From: Ricordea florida
Lineage: Eukaryota; Cnidaria; Anthozoa; Corallimorpharia; Ricordeidae
Direction: 5' to 3'
NCBI GenBank assembly: GCA_949710005.1
Contig: OX453281.1
Location: 26,673,839 to 26,737,838 of the forward strand
Length of the DNA stretch: 64,000 nt
Part shown: piece by piece, positions 45,401 to 60,100 of the stretch
Position numbering within the stretch: the stretch's first letter is position 1
How the letters are laid out: the number at the start of each line of letters is the position of its first letter
Made by a program: the position numbers and the translations under genes
Notes under the pieces: model-generated
What the model was told of the DNA's origin: nothing
Databases searched by the model: none
Seen by the model: only the letters and a program-made list of their open reading frames with translations

Positions 45401-48400
45401 TTTACAGTGCGAGGTTTCGTACCAGAACGAGATTTTCCCTCTGGAATAGAAACCGGGGGGAACTCGCTCCGTCATGATTTTTTCTGGTGGTATCATGTAA
45501 ACGAATACAGAGCTACAAGATGGAGTCGGAGTGAACTGGCGCCGGGGTGAAAGTAAACACCGACCTCCTGCGAAAAGCGTTACTATGATTTTTTAGAGAC
45601 GCATGTGAGACAACGAGACACTTGTGTACACATGTTATGTCAACAAAGATCGGGCTTTCTCTCACTGCGCCACGGTGAAACAAAGCGGCTGTTGTTCTCA
45701 TGGGTGATAACGCTGGCCTTCCATACTTAAGGGCGCTTTCATGGTACAATGTAACCTCGCTACTTTGGACTTTGACCCTCCTCTCTTGGCATTGTTTATT
45801 CAGTCAATAACTATTAGCTATCTCGAATTCCGTGCTCAGACGTCTAATTTAGAGCACTATGTTTACATCAGGCCAGAATTCATCATTGTTATAAGAGTTG
45901 TTTATTTCTTTTTTCTTACAGATTGAACGACGGCTTACAGGTTCTGGAAAAACTTGACCAGTACGAGATTCCTCCCACAATCAAGGCCCAGATCATTAGC
46001 GTCAAAAAAGTTCGTGAAGGACTGAGGTAAGTTGCGAACACTATTCCTTTTTTTTCGTTAGTCTTGGTTTGCACGCTGAAGGCTGGTTTTCCCTAGCGAC
46101 GGAGTTGTAAGAGCGCTTATGACCCAGTGAAAATTGAAAATCGGAGTCGTAAGTGGAGTCATAAGCTCGACGGAATCGGAGTCGGAAGAATCAGAACGGT
46201 TCCATTTTCTTCCGATTCCACTTATAACTCGGACGCTTATGATCAAGTGAAAACTGGATTGTAGGAATCGCAAGCAAAAGCGGAAGGACAAACCAATCGT
46301 AAGGCCTGGATTCTGGCATTGTGATTGGTTTATTCTTCCGCTTCTGCTTCCGATTCCAACAATCTAGTTTTCAGTAGATCGTATCGCTCTACGCTGCCGA
46401 CTCCGACTCCGACTTCGTCGCCAGTGAAAATCACTCTTTGGGGACTGTTCATTAATTATGGGTCAGGGGGGGGGCACGGAAAAAATTTCAACAAGTAGGG
46501 AGGGGCTCGCACAATTGTTTTGCCTGATAAGGGGCGCCTTGAAAAAATCATCAGATTATCCTTATCACAAACATAAGCATTATTGAATATTTTTTTTCTC
46601 AGATAAACTTACCTCATTAAAAATGTAAACTAGGAAGTTAGAATTTATATGACAGATGGCACAAGATAGTGATTTGGTAGAGTCTGGGAGAATGGCTAGT
46701 AGGGTTTCAACTGTTATTCTCCACTTATAATAAAAAGGTACAATCGGTTTTTTTTTCCTGGTTAATAAGGTTGTTGGGAAGGTGAAGGTAGGGGAGCGGG
46801 GGCTTGGAAAAATTGGGGGCGGGGGGAGGCCTTGAAAAGAATTACAGTCCATGGAGGAGGGGCAGGGAAATTTTTTTTAAATATTGTTTATTTTCCTCCA
46901 GTCCACCACTATTGTTCAATTAATGAAGGGTCCCTTAGCGCGACCACGTTTGCCCTGTTTCGGACTAAAACAGGAGGTTGTTAACTGGAGAGTTAAGCTG
47001 CCGTAAATTCATGCAACGACGTTTTTACAAGTAGCATAATTTGGAGAAGCCAATCTAAAATAAACCTACTTGTGGAAACGCCGTTTCAGTGAGGAAGTAT
47101 GGAAGCTGCCCGTTCCGGATAGTGGGATCCCGACTTCAAAGTGTTATTGTGGGCTAAAATAAGAGTCATGTTGGTTGAACAACAAGTCAGTAAAAGCTAG
47201 AAGGGCACTCGGTAGAGCGCATACCTCCGCCCCGTATTGTGTCAAATGTACACCTGATATTACACTCATGTGGATATGAGATCCGGAGTTTAATCCGAAT
47301 AAATCCCAAATTTTAATCGATTGATCCTGGGTATATTTGAGACCTTTCCACCAAATTTGGTGCAAATCCGTTGATTAGTTTTTGCGTAAAACGATTAACA
47401 GACAGACAAACAAACAATCAAACAGACAGGCGTGAAAACATAACCTCCTTGGCGGAGGTAATCATGACTGCTGGTTGAAGTTCGATCCATTGTCATGAGT
47501 CAGGGCCATATTTTCGCTAGTAGATTTATACTAAATACCAATAGTTTACGGCTTGAAGAACTTCGTTTGGGGACATTTCGCGAGTCGTACATGGATTCCT
47601 TACCCAATGTGACTGTTTATTGGTCACGATCACACCGTGCAGTTTTAGCAGAGAGCATGAAATGTCTTAACGTTAGTCACCAAGCATGTGTATCTTTTCT
47701 TTCTTTCTCTAGGGAACGATTAACCAAAGAGCTAAATTTTGACACTTACAAGGAAAAGTTTGAAGCACTACTATACATAGAAGAACTTCAGATGCAAAGA
47801 GATATCAGGAACTATGACATGAAGGGAGTGACATTTAAGCAAGATCCTGCTGACCGAAGGTTCCTTATTCTCGAGGTGCGCATTTGTTTTACGTTGGTTC
47901 AGTGAGGACCTTGATGTGGAAACCAGTACAATGTATTTTTCTTTATTTTGAAGTTTTTGTTTTTGTATTATAGTTTTGAATTGATCACATTCTTTTAGCC
48001 ATTAATTATGGTGGTTTCTTGAACTGACGCATTCTTATTGCTGTCCTCGACATGAGTGTTAATAGGGGAACCTTTATGGTGACATAAATTATCACCCCCC
48101 TCCCCCCCCCCCCCATAAAAAAAAAACGGTCCGGAACGCTATAAGACTTTTGGGAAATGTTTGCTAGAAAGCAATTGGCACTGGTGTCGATTCAGTTTAT
48201 ATACGTGATCAGTATCCAATTTCTCCCAATGATATCAATATATATTCATGAACACAAGTAATAAGAACCCCTGACCGGTTAGCTTAGTTGGTAGAGCACG
48301 GGGTAAGATTTCCGCACAGGTTCCTACTTCATTATGCATGCTGTAGTTGAATTGTCTTGGGAAATGCGCGTACAAATTTTCTGACAACGAAACCATACGG

Positions 48401-51400
48401 CTACAGCATGCATAAGGGACAGACCATTAGAAAAGTGATGGGGGGGGGGGGGGGTGGGGAATTTTCAGCTTTTTTTTTCGCTCACTGCTTGTGCAGGAAG
48501 TTTTTTTTTCAGGTGAACCCCTCTGCACGATGTTTTTTTTACTACGTGTGAAAAAGTGACAATTGGACCTTCCTTCTGCATGAATTTTTTTTTACCTTCT
48601 TCTTTGCATGAATTTTTTTTTGGCATTTTCCCTTCATGAATTTTTTTTGTTTTGTTTACCCACCCCCCCCCCGCCCCATCCCATCACTTTTCTAATGGTC
48701 CGTCCCTAATGAAGTAGGGACCGGTGCGGGAGTCATCCGAGCACGGGCCTATCGTGCGGGAGGTCTTATGGATCGGATCTCGGCCGGACCATCACTCGGG
48801 ATCTTTTAAGTGCTGTGGAGTACTGTCTTTGCAATGACATCTGTAAATGGTTAGACTTTCTAGTCTTCTCGGATAAGGACGATAAGATGTAGGTCCCGTC
48901 TCACAACACTTGTTGATCTTAATAACTTCGTGAGACGTTAAAGAACCCACACAGTGTTCGCAAAGAATAGGGGACGTAGATCCCGGTGTTGTGGTCTGGC
49001 CCTTTGGTAATCTACTATTTAAAACAGTCTGCAATACTCTGTTAAGAGTGAGGACTTACTTGGGAAATAAGAATATACCTTCGCGAATGATAATGATGAA
49101 CTGCTGTGAGAGTCTGTCTAGAGAGTAAGGTTCCTTGGACGCATTGCGCATGACATGCTACCTCACAATGGTTGAACGCGATTGAGTCAAAAGGCACAAC
49201 AATGATTTTGGAGCATGTCTCTCTCTAGGTACCAGGCCTTGCCGAGAACCGTCCATCCGTTTTACGTGGGGACAGAATCTACGCGTATGAGCATGGCGTG
49301 CTTCAGCGGCGATACGAAGGAATCGTACACAAAGTTCAGATGCTAGACGTGAAACTTGGATTTGATATGAGAGTGTAAGTGGGATTAAGAAAATTAAACA
49401 AATGAAACGTAAGAGTAATGAGTTGTTGTTGGACTACATAATGTAAAATAGTAAAAGCTGTCTCATTGAATAGTTCAGTATCGCTGTATATGTAAAATAA
49501 TAAAAAAAGTAAAGGCCCACTTGGCCGGAGCTAATATCCCGGCTTCTGTAGCATGAAGCACCTGGGAGTATTATTACCCCCCCCCCTCCCCCTGGATGGG
49601 ATGCTGGTCCAACTAAGGATTACATCCAGCTTTATATCGCCGTTACCCATTTATACACCTGGGCCGAGTTGTTCGAAGCAGGGTTAAGGTAACCCAGGAT
49701 TAGTGCGAAATTTAAATGCAGAGATGAGAGCTTAAAAAGCACATTCAATATAATTTTTGTTGAATACAATTTGATGATGGTATGCGTAGAAAAAAAAAAC
49801 AGAGAAAGTTATCGGGAAAAATGCTTTTTAACAAGAGGAAAAGAAACCCCGGGTTAAAATTTAACCCTTGATTAGCGCTAATCGGCCTTCGAACTACCGG
49901 CCCCTGGGTGGAGAGAGACAGTGTGGAGTTAGATTTCTTGTCTAAGAAAATAACACAGTGTCACCACCATAGCTTGAACACGCTAACCACTACACTACCG
50001 TGTTTCCACACATGTAAAATAATAAACGCTAATAAATAATAAACCTCACTGCTTAGGTCAAAAGTTGTCAAATGTTTTACATTATTTTATCTAAATTTAT
50101 TTTAGTATTAGAAATGTTATATCTGATTTTGAACTACTTATTCTTTCCTTTTTATTATCTGATTATTGTTATCATAGCTATTTCTATTTTCATTGATAGG
50201 ATATAAACGCGATTTTTAAGTGCACTAATGACTAAAGAACCTTACCTTTGTTATCACCAATAACTGTTTTGTTAACTGAACTATATAGTGAAGTTCTAAC
50301 TTTCTAACCTGTGGGTTAGCCCATGCTATTTCACCACTCTTTGGGTAGCTGTAGAACATTGCATTGAACATAATAAACATTGTATTCAGGGCTGCAAATA
50401 ACGGCCGGTCAACGGACAGTGTCCGGTCAAAAATAGGTTTTGTCCGTTCAAATCCTTAGATGGCAAGACAATTTGTCCGGTCGTTTACGCTGGTAAGGAA
50501 AAAATTTAGAGTTTCAAGTTTTAAATATTTAAAGGTTCAATATACTGGGGTTTGTGAAAAAGGAAGGGAAAAGACAGACTGGATACATAACTATCAGACT
50601 AAGAACTTTTAATAAATGACTCGTAGTAGTCAAAATTCCGAGCTCAAATTGTGTCAAATCAGTGGACGTGGATTCTACTTGTGTTACTTGCTGTAAATGC
50701 ACATCAGTTAACTTGTATTATGATGAAAATTAACTAGATTGCAAGCCTCAGTCATTTTCATTAACTTCATAACTAGCCGTATATAAGACGTAGAACTGAA
50801 GCAGTAATTGTACGCAAAAATGCGATACTGATTTTGCTGTACCATGCATTCCACTTTTCCCGCATTGAGATCGATGATCATGTACAATAAATGCTTAGAA
50901 AAATTACTTGTTTCATATTTAAACATCATGTGAAGGGGAGAGGGGACACTTTTATAGCAATAAGACGTAATCGATGTTTGTCCGGCCAAAAATGGGACAT
51001 GCCCGGCAAAAATAGGTTTGACCGGACAGTTTGGCCGGCGCCAGCTGGGAAATTATTTGTCAATGACAATTACAAAAAGAAATGACAATAAGAAATAACA
51101 ACAATGACAATGATAATGACAAAGTAGTAATAATAATAATAACAAGAATAATAATAAACATACCTTTCAATTAGTGTTGTCTCTTAAATAATGTCCAAGG
51201 GGAACTCTTTGTTTATTTTTGAGTTTAGTTGTGTTTGTGTGCTTGTTAGAGCTTACGTTTAACCTCTCCTTGTTTTCACAGTATGCCATATGTGAAAGGC
51301 AAGAAGTTTGACATTCAATTCACGTTCAATCGCCTTCCGATTCGGTTGGAGCACCGTGCATGCGCAAACAGCGTCAAAAGGGTAGATATGTGTCACGTGC

Positions 51401-52322
51401 TCTTTCCTAAGAAGGAAAGCCTCGATTTGAGGGGGGAGATGAACTACACAGTCAGGTAAGTATTAAGTAAACTGAACCAAATAACCAAACTGCATAGCGC
51501 AGCAAAGTCAATATGTTACATGTCATATCAGCGGCGCGAGCAATATTTTATGTAACATAATGAAAATCAAGAGAAAATGAGGAAAGAGATCATAACCCCG
51601 TCTGATGTGATAAGGGGACAGAATCTATTTTTAGCGCGGAATCTATTTATATCTCGTTTCATGGCTGCGCGGTTGGTGCATTGAAATTACAACCACGTGA
51701 TGAGATTGACATCAGCCATTGGTCAGTTAAAATAGTTTCCAGATCTAAAAATAGATTCTGCCCCCTTATCATAGTAAGAGAACCCAGTATGGAAGATACG
51801 TTCTCTTGCCTCATTTTCTCTTGTGTAAATACATTAGAACAATCGTGTATGATGACCATGACAATAATAATAACCATAACGATAACACTGACAATAACAA
51901 CAACAGGAATAACAATAATCATAATAATAATATTAATAATAATAATGATAATAATAATTATTATTATTATAATTATGTCCATTCCTTATAGGCTCAGACA
52001 TGCTGTTGGGTTTGGTTTTTAGCCCTAGAGAGCGGCTGTCAACCAGTCACCATGGATCCCAGAGCTCTCTTTACTTCCTTCCTACAGGGACTGTATTTTC
52101 CTTAATATCTTTGCTGTCCCCAGCAAAGCCGTTTTCTGCACCGCTTCCAACCTCATGTCTTACGGATATAATTAATTAGTAATCGGACCTCTGTCGTGCA
52201 ATTTATAATGAATGGTGATTGAACTGAGTGGAGTGCAGTTTGAGGGTCTGAAATCATACGCGCTATGCGCTCAACTGATTTGAAATCCCTCCTCCGATTA
52301 CTCCCTGAACTGCACTCCACTC

Positions 52323-52417
<95 letters not shown>

Positions 52418-55400
52418 CGAATTTTATCGTCGCAGATCATTCTTTTATCGCGATCTTAACGAAGAGCAGAAAGTAGCGGTGAGAAAGATTTTATCCGGAT
52501 CATCCCGGCCTGCACCGTACCTTGTATTCGGTCCCCCTGGAACAGGAAAGACGGTTACCATTGTAGAGGCCATCAAACAGGTTAGCAACAGATTACGTGC
52601 TATGCTTTTGGAGATTTTGGAATGCGGAACTGCTGAGCTAAGTAATAAGCTAAAATGTGACCTGACATACTGTAAGTTTTCTACAGCACGTTTCTCACTT
52701 TTGTAGCCTGGGGCCACCTGTGGAACCCGTAGATACATTGGTTGTTTACCATTTACCACAAATTCCCGGAAATTTCGGTTCGGAATTTTCGTTCGGAAAG
52801 AACGGTACGTGTCGTTTACCATTTGCCCCCAAATTTCCGGATTGTCGCGCCGCGCTAGACTGGATTCATATTTGTTGTTGTTGTTGAAGCGATTGCGCTC
52901 GGAGAGGCATGAAACTAGTACGAAATTCGAGGAACTTGTAAATGGTAAACGAATTTCCATTCGGAACTCCCAACCGGGAAAACGGGACTACCTTTCCAGA
53001 ATTTCCGTTTGTCCCGGGAATTTTCCAGTGGGACGAACCGAAAAAACGTTTACCATTTACATTCCAACCGGAATTTCCGGGAATTTGTGGTAAATGGTAA
53101 ACAACCATTGCTACCAAGTTTGTAAGTCTGTCGATAAGTAACTATCGACCTTTTCGACAAATAATCACAACCTCGAGGAATTCTCTTCTCGCCGAGCAGA
53201 TTAGCCGGGCTCCGATATCTTTTTATTTCTGTCTATCCCCTGGCCTACATAGCAGCAATTCCAAACTCTTTTCCTCTTTTTCCTTTTTTTGCTGCCTCCA
53301 CTTCTCTGCACAGCGCAGTTTGAAACGTTTTCGTTGCAAGCGGAACTGATAAACTAATATAGATAGCACTTGTCAGTGGCACATACACAGAGTGGAACTA
53401 CTATCTTCCACTGTTTCCGGTTAAAATTTGAATTTTTTTTTTCGTGGAGCCAAGAAAATTGAAAAATCTCTGGTTGCAGCGGTAAATTTTTACACTTTCC
53501 ACTGAAGAGATTGGAGAAAATGGCAACGTTAAATACAGCTGAACAAGGCGAGCTTCAGTTTCGAAACCTTCCGCTGCTTGGACGCTCGACCAAGGATCAT
53601 AACCTTCTTGTACTCTTTTTTGTTCCCTCATAGGTTCACACCCACATTGAAAACAGCTTCATTCTCGCCTGCGCGCCTGAAAACAGTGCGGCTGACCTGT
53701 TGGCCGAATATCTGTTGAATCACGTGGACAAGAGAAAACTGTTTCGAATGTACGCGTCTTCGCGACCATGGGAATTTGTGCCACAAAAACTTAAGGTAGC
53801 GCGCGTTTCTCAGAATGATCTTACACTACTTACAATGCTTATAGTACGTAACATTATTAGTGAACATCTACTGGTACATTAATTCAAATGCCGCAATCTG
53901 ATTGGCTGAGCTACTGCACACTATCAGCCAACAGAGTGCAGCACGTGGTTGAAGATCATTTTGAAATGGCGACGTCTCCGCGCTTTAGCAAAGTTTCGCA
54001 GGGCGATTTATTATTTTGGTATTTCGTTTATTATGAAATTTAATAAAACAATAAGATTACTCGCTCTCGATTTCTATGAAGTGATAGTTGATTCGTTCTT
54101 CGGCCTCGTCATCTATGACCCCAGAGACATCTGGAGCTCATAATCTAATTGTTAAATAGTACTTAACATTACTAATGACCAATACCACATGTAACTTACT
54201 ATGCCATAAAATTACTTACAATACCTTAATGTATCTACCTTGCAGTAAACATTTATTAACCTATTAACTTCTTTTTATGTGTTTGGTTACGTAAGCGGGC
54301 AATATGAGCAATATATCTTGTTCGCTCGCGATTTTCCGCTTTGCTCGCGAAACAAAAAAAAAGACAAAATGGCCATAAATTAAATCCTTTATTGACCAAG
54401 GTACTTCGATCAAGGTGGCTGTATATCAGCCTCTTTCTTGTTCGCTTTTTTATTTGCCTCTACTCTATCTCGGCCGATAAAAACGCAAAGGAAGAACTCG
54501 TCCAACATACAGCCATCTTGATCTCACGCGTGGTCCGCACTAACGCATGCATGCAGATTCTGTGACGGGCTCGCCTATAGTGAACTGTTATCTTTGAACT
54601 AAACCAAACGTTTATACGGACAGGATGCCCAGGTTGTGAACTTTGACCGTGTTAGAGGTGAAGTGTTTTATCCATCAAAGGAAGACCTAATGAGAAACTA
54701 CAGAATCATCATCACCACATTGGTGACCGCTGGCAGGTGAGATGTGGACTTAATTTGAAGAAGTACTTAACCAACGATCACAGACAACCTGAGTACATTC
54801 ATTTATTGTATGGCTAGTTCTGCGAGCGGGCAAGAATCCTGAGTTCTGATTGGTTACCCGAGCGCTAACGGGCAAGAATCCTAAGTTCTGATTGGCTACC
54901 CGAGCGCGAGCGGGCATGAATCCTAAGTTCTGATTGGCTACCCGAGCGCGAGCGGGCAAGGTGGGCCTGTCTTAATAAAAAGTGCACATTGCAGCGAGGT
55001 GGACAATCAGACAGTTTGATGCTACGCTGGTTTGAAATCATGAATGTCACTTAAAAAGTAACAACTCCAATAATCCTTATTTGAGGGGTGGCTGTAAAGG
55101 AAAATAAACTAGAAATTTCAATGTGAAAGTGAGTGCTGGCGAGGGGAAGTGGTTTGGAATAGAGGAGAGGTAAGCAGAAAATTAGGTTAGTTCAAGATCC
55201 ACTGGATATTCCCGTAGTAAAAAGATGGTGGTATTTGGAAGGAGATATGGTGGCAACTGTTTATTTATGCTCTAACGCTTTGCTATGTTTTCAAAGCGTG
55301 TTTTTGGAACATTTCTACAATTATCGTGTTATTTTTAAAGGGAAGTTCTGAGTTCAAGAGAAGTTTATGTAGTGTGAAGGGTGTGAATTACTGTTAGGAC

Positions 55401-57090
55401 ACAATTGAAACTGCGACATCAGTATTAGAAAAGAATGAACAATTTAATTCAGAGAATACCGGTACATTCATTATGACACTTAAGCGTAACTGTAACTGTA
55501 AGATCTTGGTATAAACACTTCTCAGATATTTAAGGTAAAAGTGACTTCAAGAAGGTAACAACAATAACAAAGAAGTCCAGTTCATTCTAGGAACAAAACA
55601 GTTGGCGACAGTCGGGCGACAGACTTTGTGACACTAACGGTCGAATATTTTGCCTCAACGGGCGACAGACTTTTTTACTCAACGGTCAAAGATTTAGCCT
55701 CAACGGGCGAGCTAGTAACCTCGTGCTTCCCCTTGGTGCGCTCTGAACTCACTTCAACGACAGATCTGTTTTCCAATTGACCTTTCACGAATATCTCCGA
55801 AGACAGGCAAGCTGGAGGCGGTAATTTACTCAGAGTGCAAGTCTCTTTATCTGGCGGTTGCCCCATTTGAAGTGCATTGAGGAACAAATCATTTCCATGA
55901 AGCAAGACGCAATCGATTTCTTCACAACTCCATTGCTGAATTGGCCACAACTGGTCGCATAGTAAGGCAGAGAAACTCATAAAAACTTCCTGTCGTCCTC
56001 GCGATTCGTCACTAAACTGATCGTGACCTTGATGAATACTTCCCCCGGGCATTTAGAAACATGTAGGCAATCGAAATAAGGAAGGGTTGATGAATACTTC
56101 CTCAAGTAAATGTAGTTGCATTAAACACGATAAATAACTTTCAAACTTATCTTCGACAAGCAGAGCCAACACGAAAGAACAACCACGAGGTTTACGTCGC
56201 GCAGTGATCATTTGATAATAACCGCTGAGTACGTAATGATTACTGTAGGCGCAAATTGTCTATCGCTACCTAGCTAGGTAGCTAGCTAGGTAGCCCACGA
56301 AATCGACTTTCGTCACCGCTTGTATATGGAACACCGCTGGCCCTCTCAAATAGTGTGCTGTCTCGCTAAGGCTCGCCAGCAATAAATAAATAAACTCACC
56401 GACCCGAGAGGAGAGACCTACTACGTGATAAATATCATTGGCCAATAGTAGGCGCTGTCATATACCACGGTACTGCATCACAGCCAATGCGCTGAAATGA
56501 AACCTCTCTTACTATTGGGCATATCATGTCACGGCCACAGCTGTCACGGAGGTCTCACCTATCTTGCTGCAGACGTTTTGACACTCCTGTCGTAGTGTCT
56601 TCTTCAAAGGTGACTGGACAAGACTGTGAAACTCCTTTTGTACCCGTGATGAATGGTGTTGCTTAATTACAAGGTGTAAATAAGCGTCGGGTAATAACCG
56701 GATATCCTCGTCCTAGAAAAAAAAAACGCATATTGGTTTCTTACTTTTTTACGACTGTGTCTCGGTCAGTAAAAAATGCAAACAAGAACTTGACCTCAAG
56801 TTTGCTCAATAACGCATACATCCTTGCCCAATTAAGTTTATTTTGCCGTATTTTGGAGTTGTTTCAGTATATTGAATGAATAAGTAATGGTAATAGGACT
56901 GAGTGGAGTCCAATTCGGTCTGTAATCATACGAGTGATTAACACGAAGTCTTATTACCAATTAATCATAACTTTAACAAAATTTGCGATATATAAACTTC
57001 TTTTTTTTAAATCAAAACACGTGAAAATCCAATTTTCTTTTTTTTTTGCTAGCAGTGAAAAAAAAAGCCATTTAAGCGCGCCCGTGATGG

Positions 57091-57125
<35 letters not shown>

Positions 57126-60100
57126 TGTCCTATTTAACTGTCCTATCAAGGCTGAAATCAGGGCAGTTGATAGCCAATCAGATTTGAGAATTTTGTTATA
57201 GTTATGATTAAGGTGATAATTCTTCCAATATTGACCCAATATCTTTTGTTTGCAGGCTGGTGTCAGCAAGCTTCTCGCGAAATCATTTCACCCACATTTT
57301 CGTTGATGAAGCAGGGCACGCTGTGGAACCTGAATGTATCATCCCTGTCGGGGACCTTCTGGACCCAAATCACCCAAGGGGCGGTCAGCTGGTGCTCGCG
57401 GGAGACCCAAGGCAACTGGGGCCAATATTGCGATCACCAATCACACAGCAATTTGGCCTGGGTACGAGTTTTACGACAAATTCAAGAATAAATGTTAATT
57501 TTTCTCCTCTACTAACTGTGAATAGAAGGAGCTTTTGTTTGGATAGGTAATGAAAGCATAACGATAGCCCAAAATGCTTTTGTACTCCAGATGCAGTGTG
57601 GTTCTAACTTTTTCATCTGTGGATTAAACCATGCAGTGTCGTCATTCTTTTGAATGCTACTGAACAGTACTGTACAGTGGTACTGTTTGTTTTTCTTTAC
57701 AGTGTGGTTCTAACGTTTTCATCTGTGGATCAAACCATGCAGTGTGACCATTCTTTGTAAACGGCTACTGAACAGTACTGTACTGTGGTACTGTTTGTTT
57801 TACTATACAATGTGGTTCTAACTTTTTCATCTGTGGATCAAACCATGCAGTGTGACCATTCTTTGTAAAGCTATTGAACAGTACTGTACTGTGTACTGTG
57901 TGTTTTACTATACAGTGTGGCTCTAACGTTTTCATCTGTGGATCAAACCATGCAGTGTGACCATTCTTTGTAAACGGCTACTGAACAGTACTGTACTGTG
58001 GTGCTGATTGTTGTACTATACAGTATGACTCTAACTGTTTCATCTGTGGATCAAACCGTTAACCGCCGACGGGTTAGCTCAACCGCCGACCGGTTAGTTC
58101 AGTTGTCCAAGAAAAAAAAGTATGTTCTATGTTCTATTAATTAGAACAGCTCGGTAGTATGTTACTGTATCACAGCTGCGTATTTACAGAAACCACTTTC
58201 TTTCTCTGCAGAGACTTCGTACTTGGAACGCCTGATGACGTCATACAGTACGTATGAACGTGATGACGAAGGAGATTATAACTCAGAGATGTTGACAAAA
58301 CTTATAAACAATTATCGGTCTCACCGAGACATTATCGAGATACCAAAAGAACTTTTCTACGATGACGAATTGAACGAATGCGCCGGAGATTTCAGGTTAG
58401 AACGTTTCTTGACCATAACGGTAACCGTTGAGTACGTGAGTACACGGTTCATGAAGCGAAACGTTTGATTTATAACCCCCGGGTGGGGGGGGGGGGGGGT
58501 GGTGTGGAGGCCATTTCCGCCAAAATTCGATCTTTGTATTCGATACTCGACTTGCTGTATTTTATGCTACCTTACACAATGCGACATACAACTGTGTTGA
58601 TTTCGTGTTTAAACTTTTCGATTGTACATGGTACTTTTTGTTTTTCAAATTCAATATCATTAATTTGGGTTGCCTAATTGAAGATTTTCGTCAACAATGC
58701 AATTTTCGACTTTCGAAGTTTCGTTTTCAACATACAAGTTCATGTATTCGGCTTCGTTTGACATCCTTCCGCAATCCATTGAGAGAGGACATCGCGGGCG
58801 CAGCTAATCTCCACCCTCATCCCCACGGTAACTGTGGCAAAAAGCCCTCCAGTAGAGTGGAGTAGAGAGAATGATCCTGCCCCACGGCGGTCGCATGTTT
58901 GTCTTTTCAACATGGCGGTTCCTGGGTTTCAAACTCAGTGGGTTTCAAAACAAATAGCTACAGTGCAATACAACATTACAGTGAAATGGTAACGGAATGA
59001 AGTAAGTAACTATTCGTATTGTCATACATTGAGCTTACGGGCATCGAAATGTTCATAAACAAATTAGATATTTTGATTACTTCCTAGATATTAGCATGTT
59101 TAAAAAAGCAATGACATGTTTCAATTTTAAACACGTTCCTCCGTTCCTGTAAGCTTGACTGTTGTTTCTGCCAAATTTTAGCCATGAACAAGCCGATTTC
59201 AGTCCACCACACATGTTGAAAAGACGAACATGCGACCGCCGTGGGATAGGATCATTTTCTCAACTCCACTCTAGTGGAGGGCTTTTTGCCACAGTTACCG
59301 TGGGGATGGGGGTAGAGATTAGCTGCGCCCGCGATGTCCTCTCTCAATGGATTGCGGAAGGATGTCCAACGAAGCCGAATGCATGAACTTGGATGTTGAA
59401 AACAAAACTTTGAAAGTCGAAACTTGCATAGCTGAAAACAGGAGAAAATCGTCATTTTGGCAATCCAAATTAGTGATATTGAATTTGAAAAACAAAAAGT
59501 ATTATGTACAATAGAAAAGTTTAAACACGAAATCAACACAGTTGTATGTCGCATTGTGTAAGGCTGTAGCATAAAATACAGCAAGTCGAGTATCGAATAC
59601 AAAGATCGAATTTTGGCGGAAATGGACCTCCATAGGGGGGGATACTCCCAGAAAAATAGGGTAGGAGTGTGCGGCCCGCTTCCGAAACCCTTACCCCATT
59701 TATGAGCAAAATCTGCGATTTTCCCCACCCTATTTATGACCTGACCAAAACTTTGATACCCTATTTATGACCTGACCGTTAAATAGATACCCTGTTTCAG
59801 ACTTTTCTTATAATTAATTCCTGAGTTCAGACCAATCCAGAACCACGAGTAGTAACTTCCGTCTGATAACCTAACAAAATTGTCGAGTTTGCCCTTCGCT
59901 CGTTTATTTGATTTGGCTAGCTTTTCCAGTTTTGTACTTGTTTTCCAATATTGTAGTTGACATGTTTTATCTGCTAAAAATATCAGTATATTTATTTAGT
60001 TTGGAAATGCGGGTTCAAATCTGAACGTCCCATAATTAAATTAACCCGAACCTGTTTGACGAACCCGTTTGAGGTGACTACTATAATGAATATTTTCTGC

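Larger units (their letters stand above)
48270..49030 (+). mobile_element. tRNA-derived SINE, interrupted by nested MITEs
   Basis: The 5' part GTTAGCTTAGTTGGTAGAGC (48279-48298) is a tRNA A-box region. After the insertion at 48303-48738 the SINE resumes with CGTGCGGGAGG and ATCTCGGCCGGACC, then a body with GGTTAGACTTTC, CTCGGATAAGGAC, CCGTCTCACAAC, ACGTTAAAGAACCCACACA and GGTGTTGTGGTCTGGCC. It lies in MOV10 intron 5. Confidence 0.75.

Noticed and set aside
45215..45740. Foldback MITE with GTTTACATGA ends in MOV10 intron 3
   Set aside because: Only ~10 bp of possible inverse match (TCATGTAAAC near 45493) could be seen, too little to define an element.
55675..56052. 125-codon minus-strand frame in MOV10 intron 10
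   Set aside because: No recognisable domain or splice context, and it overlaps short repeated words.
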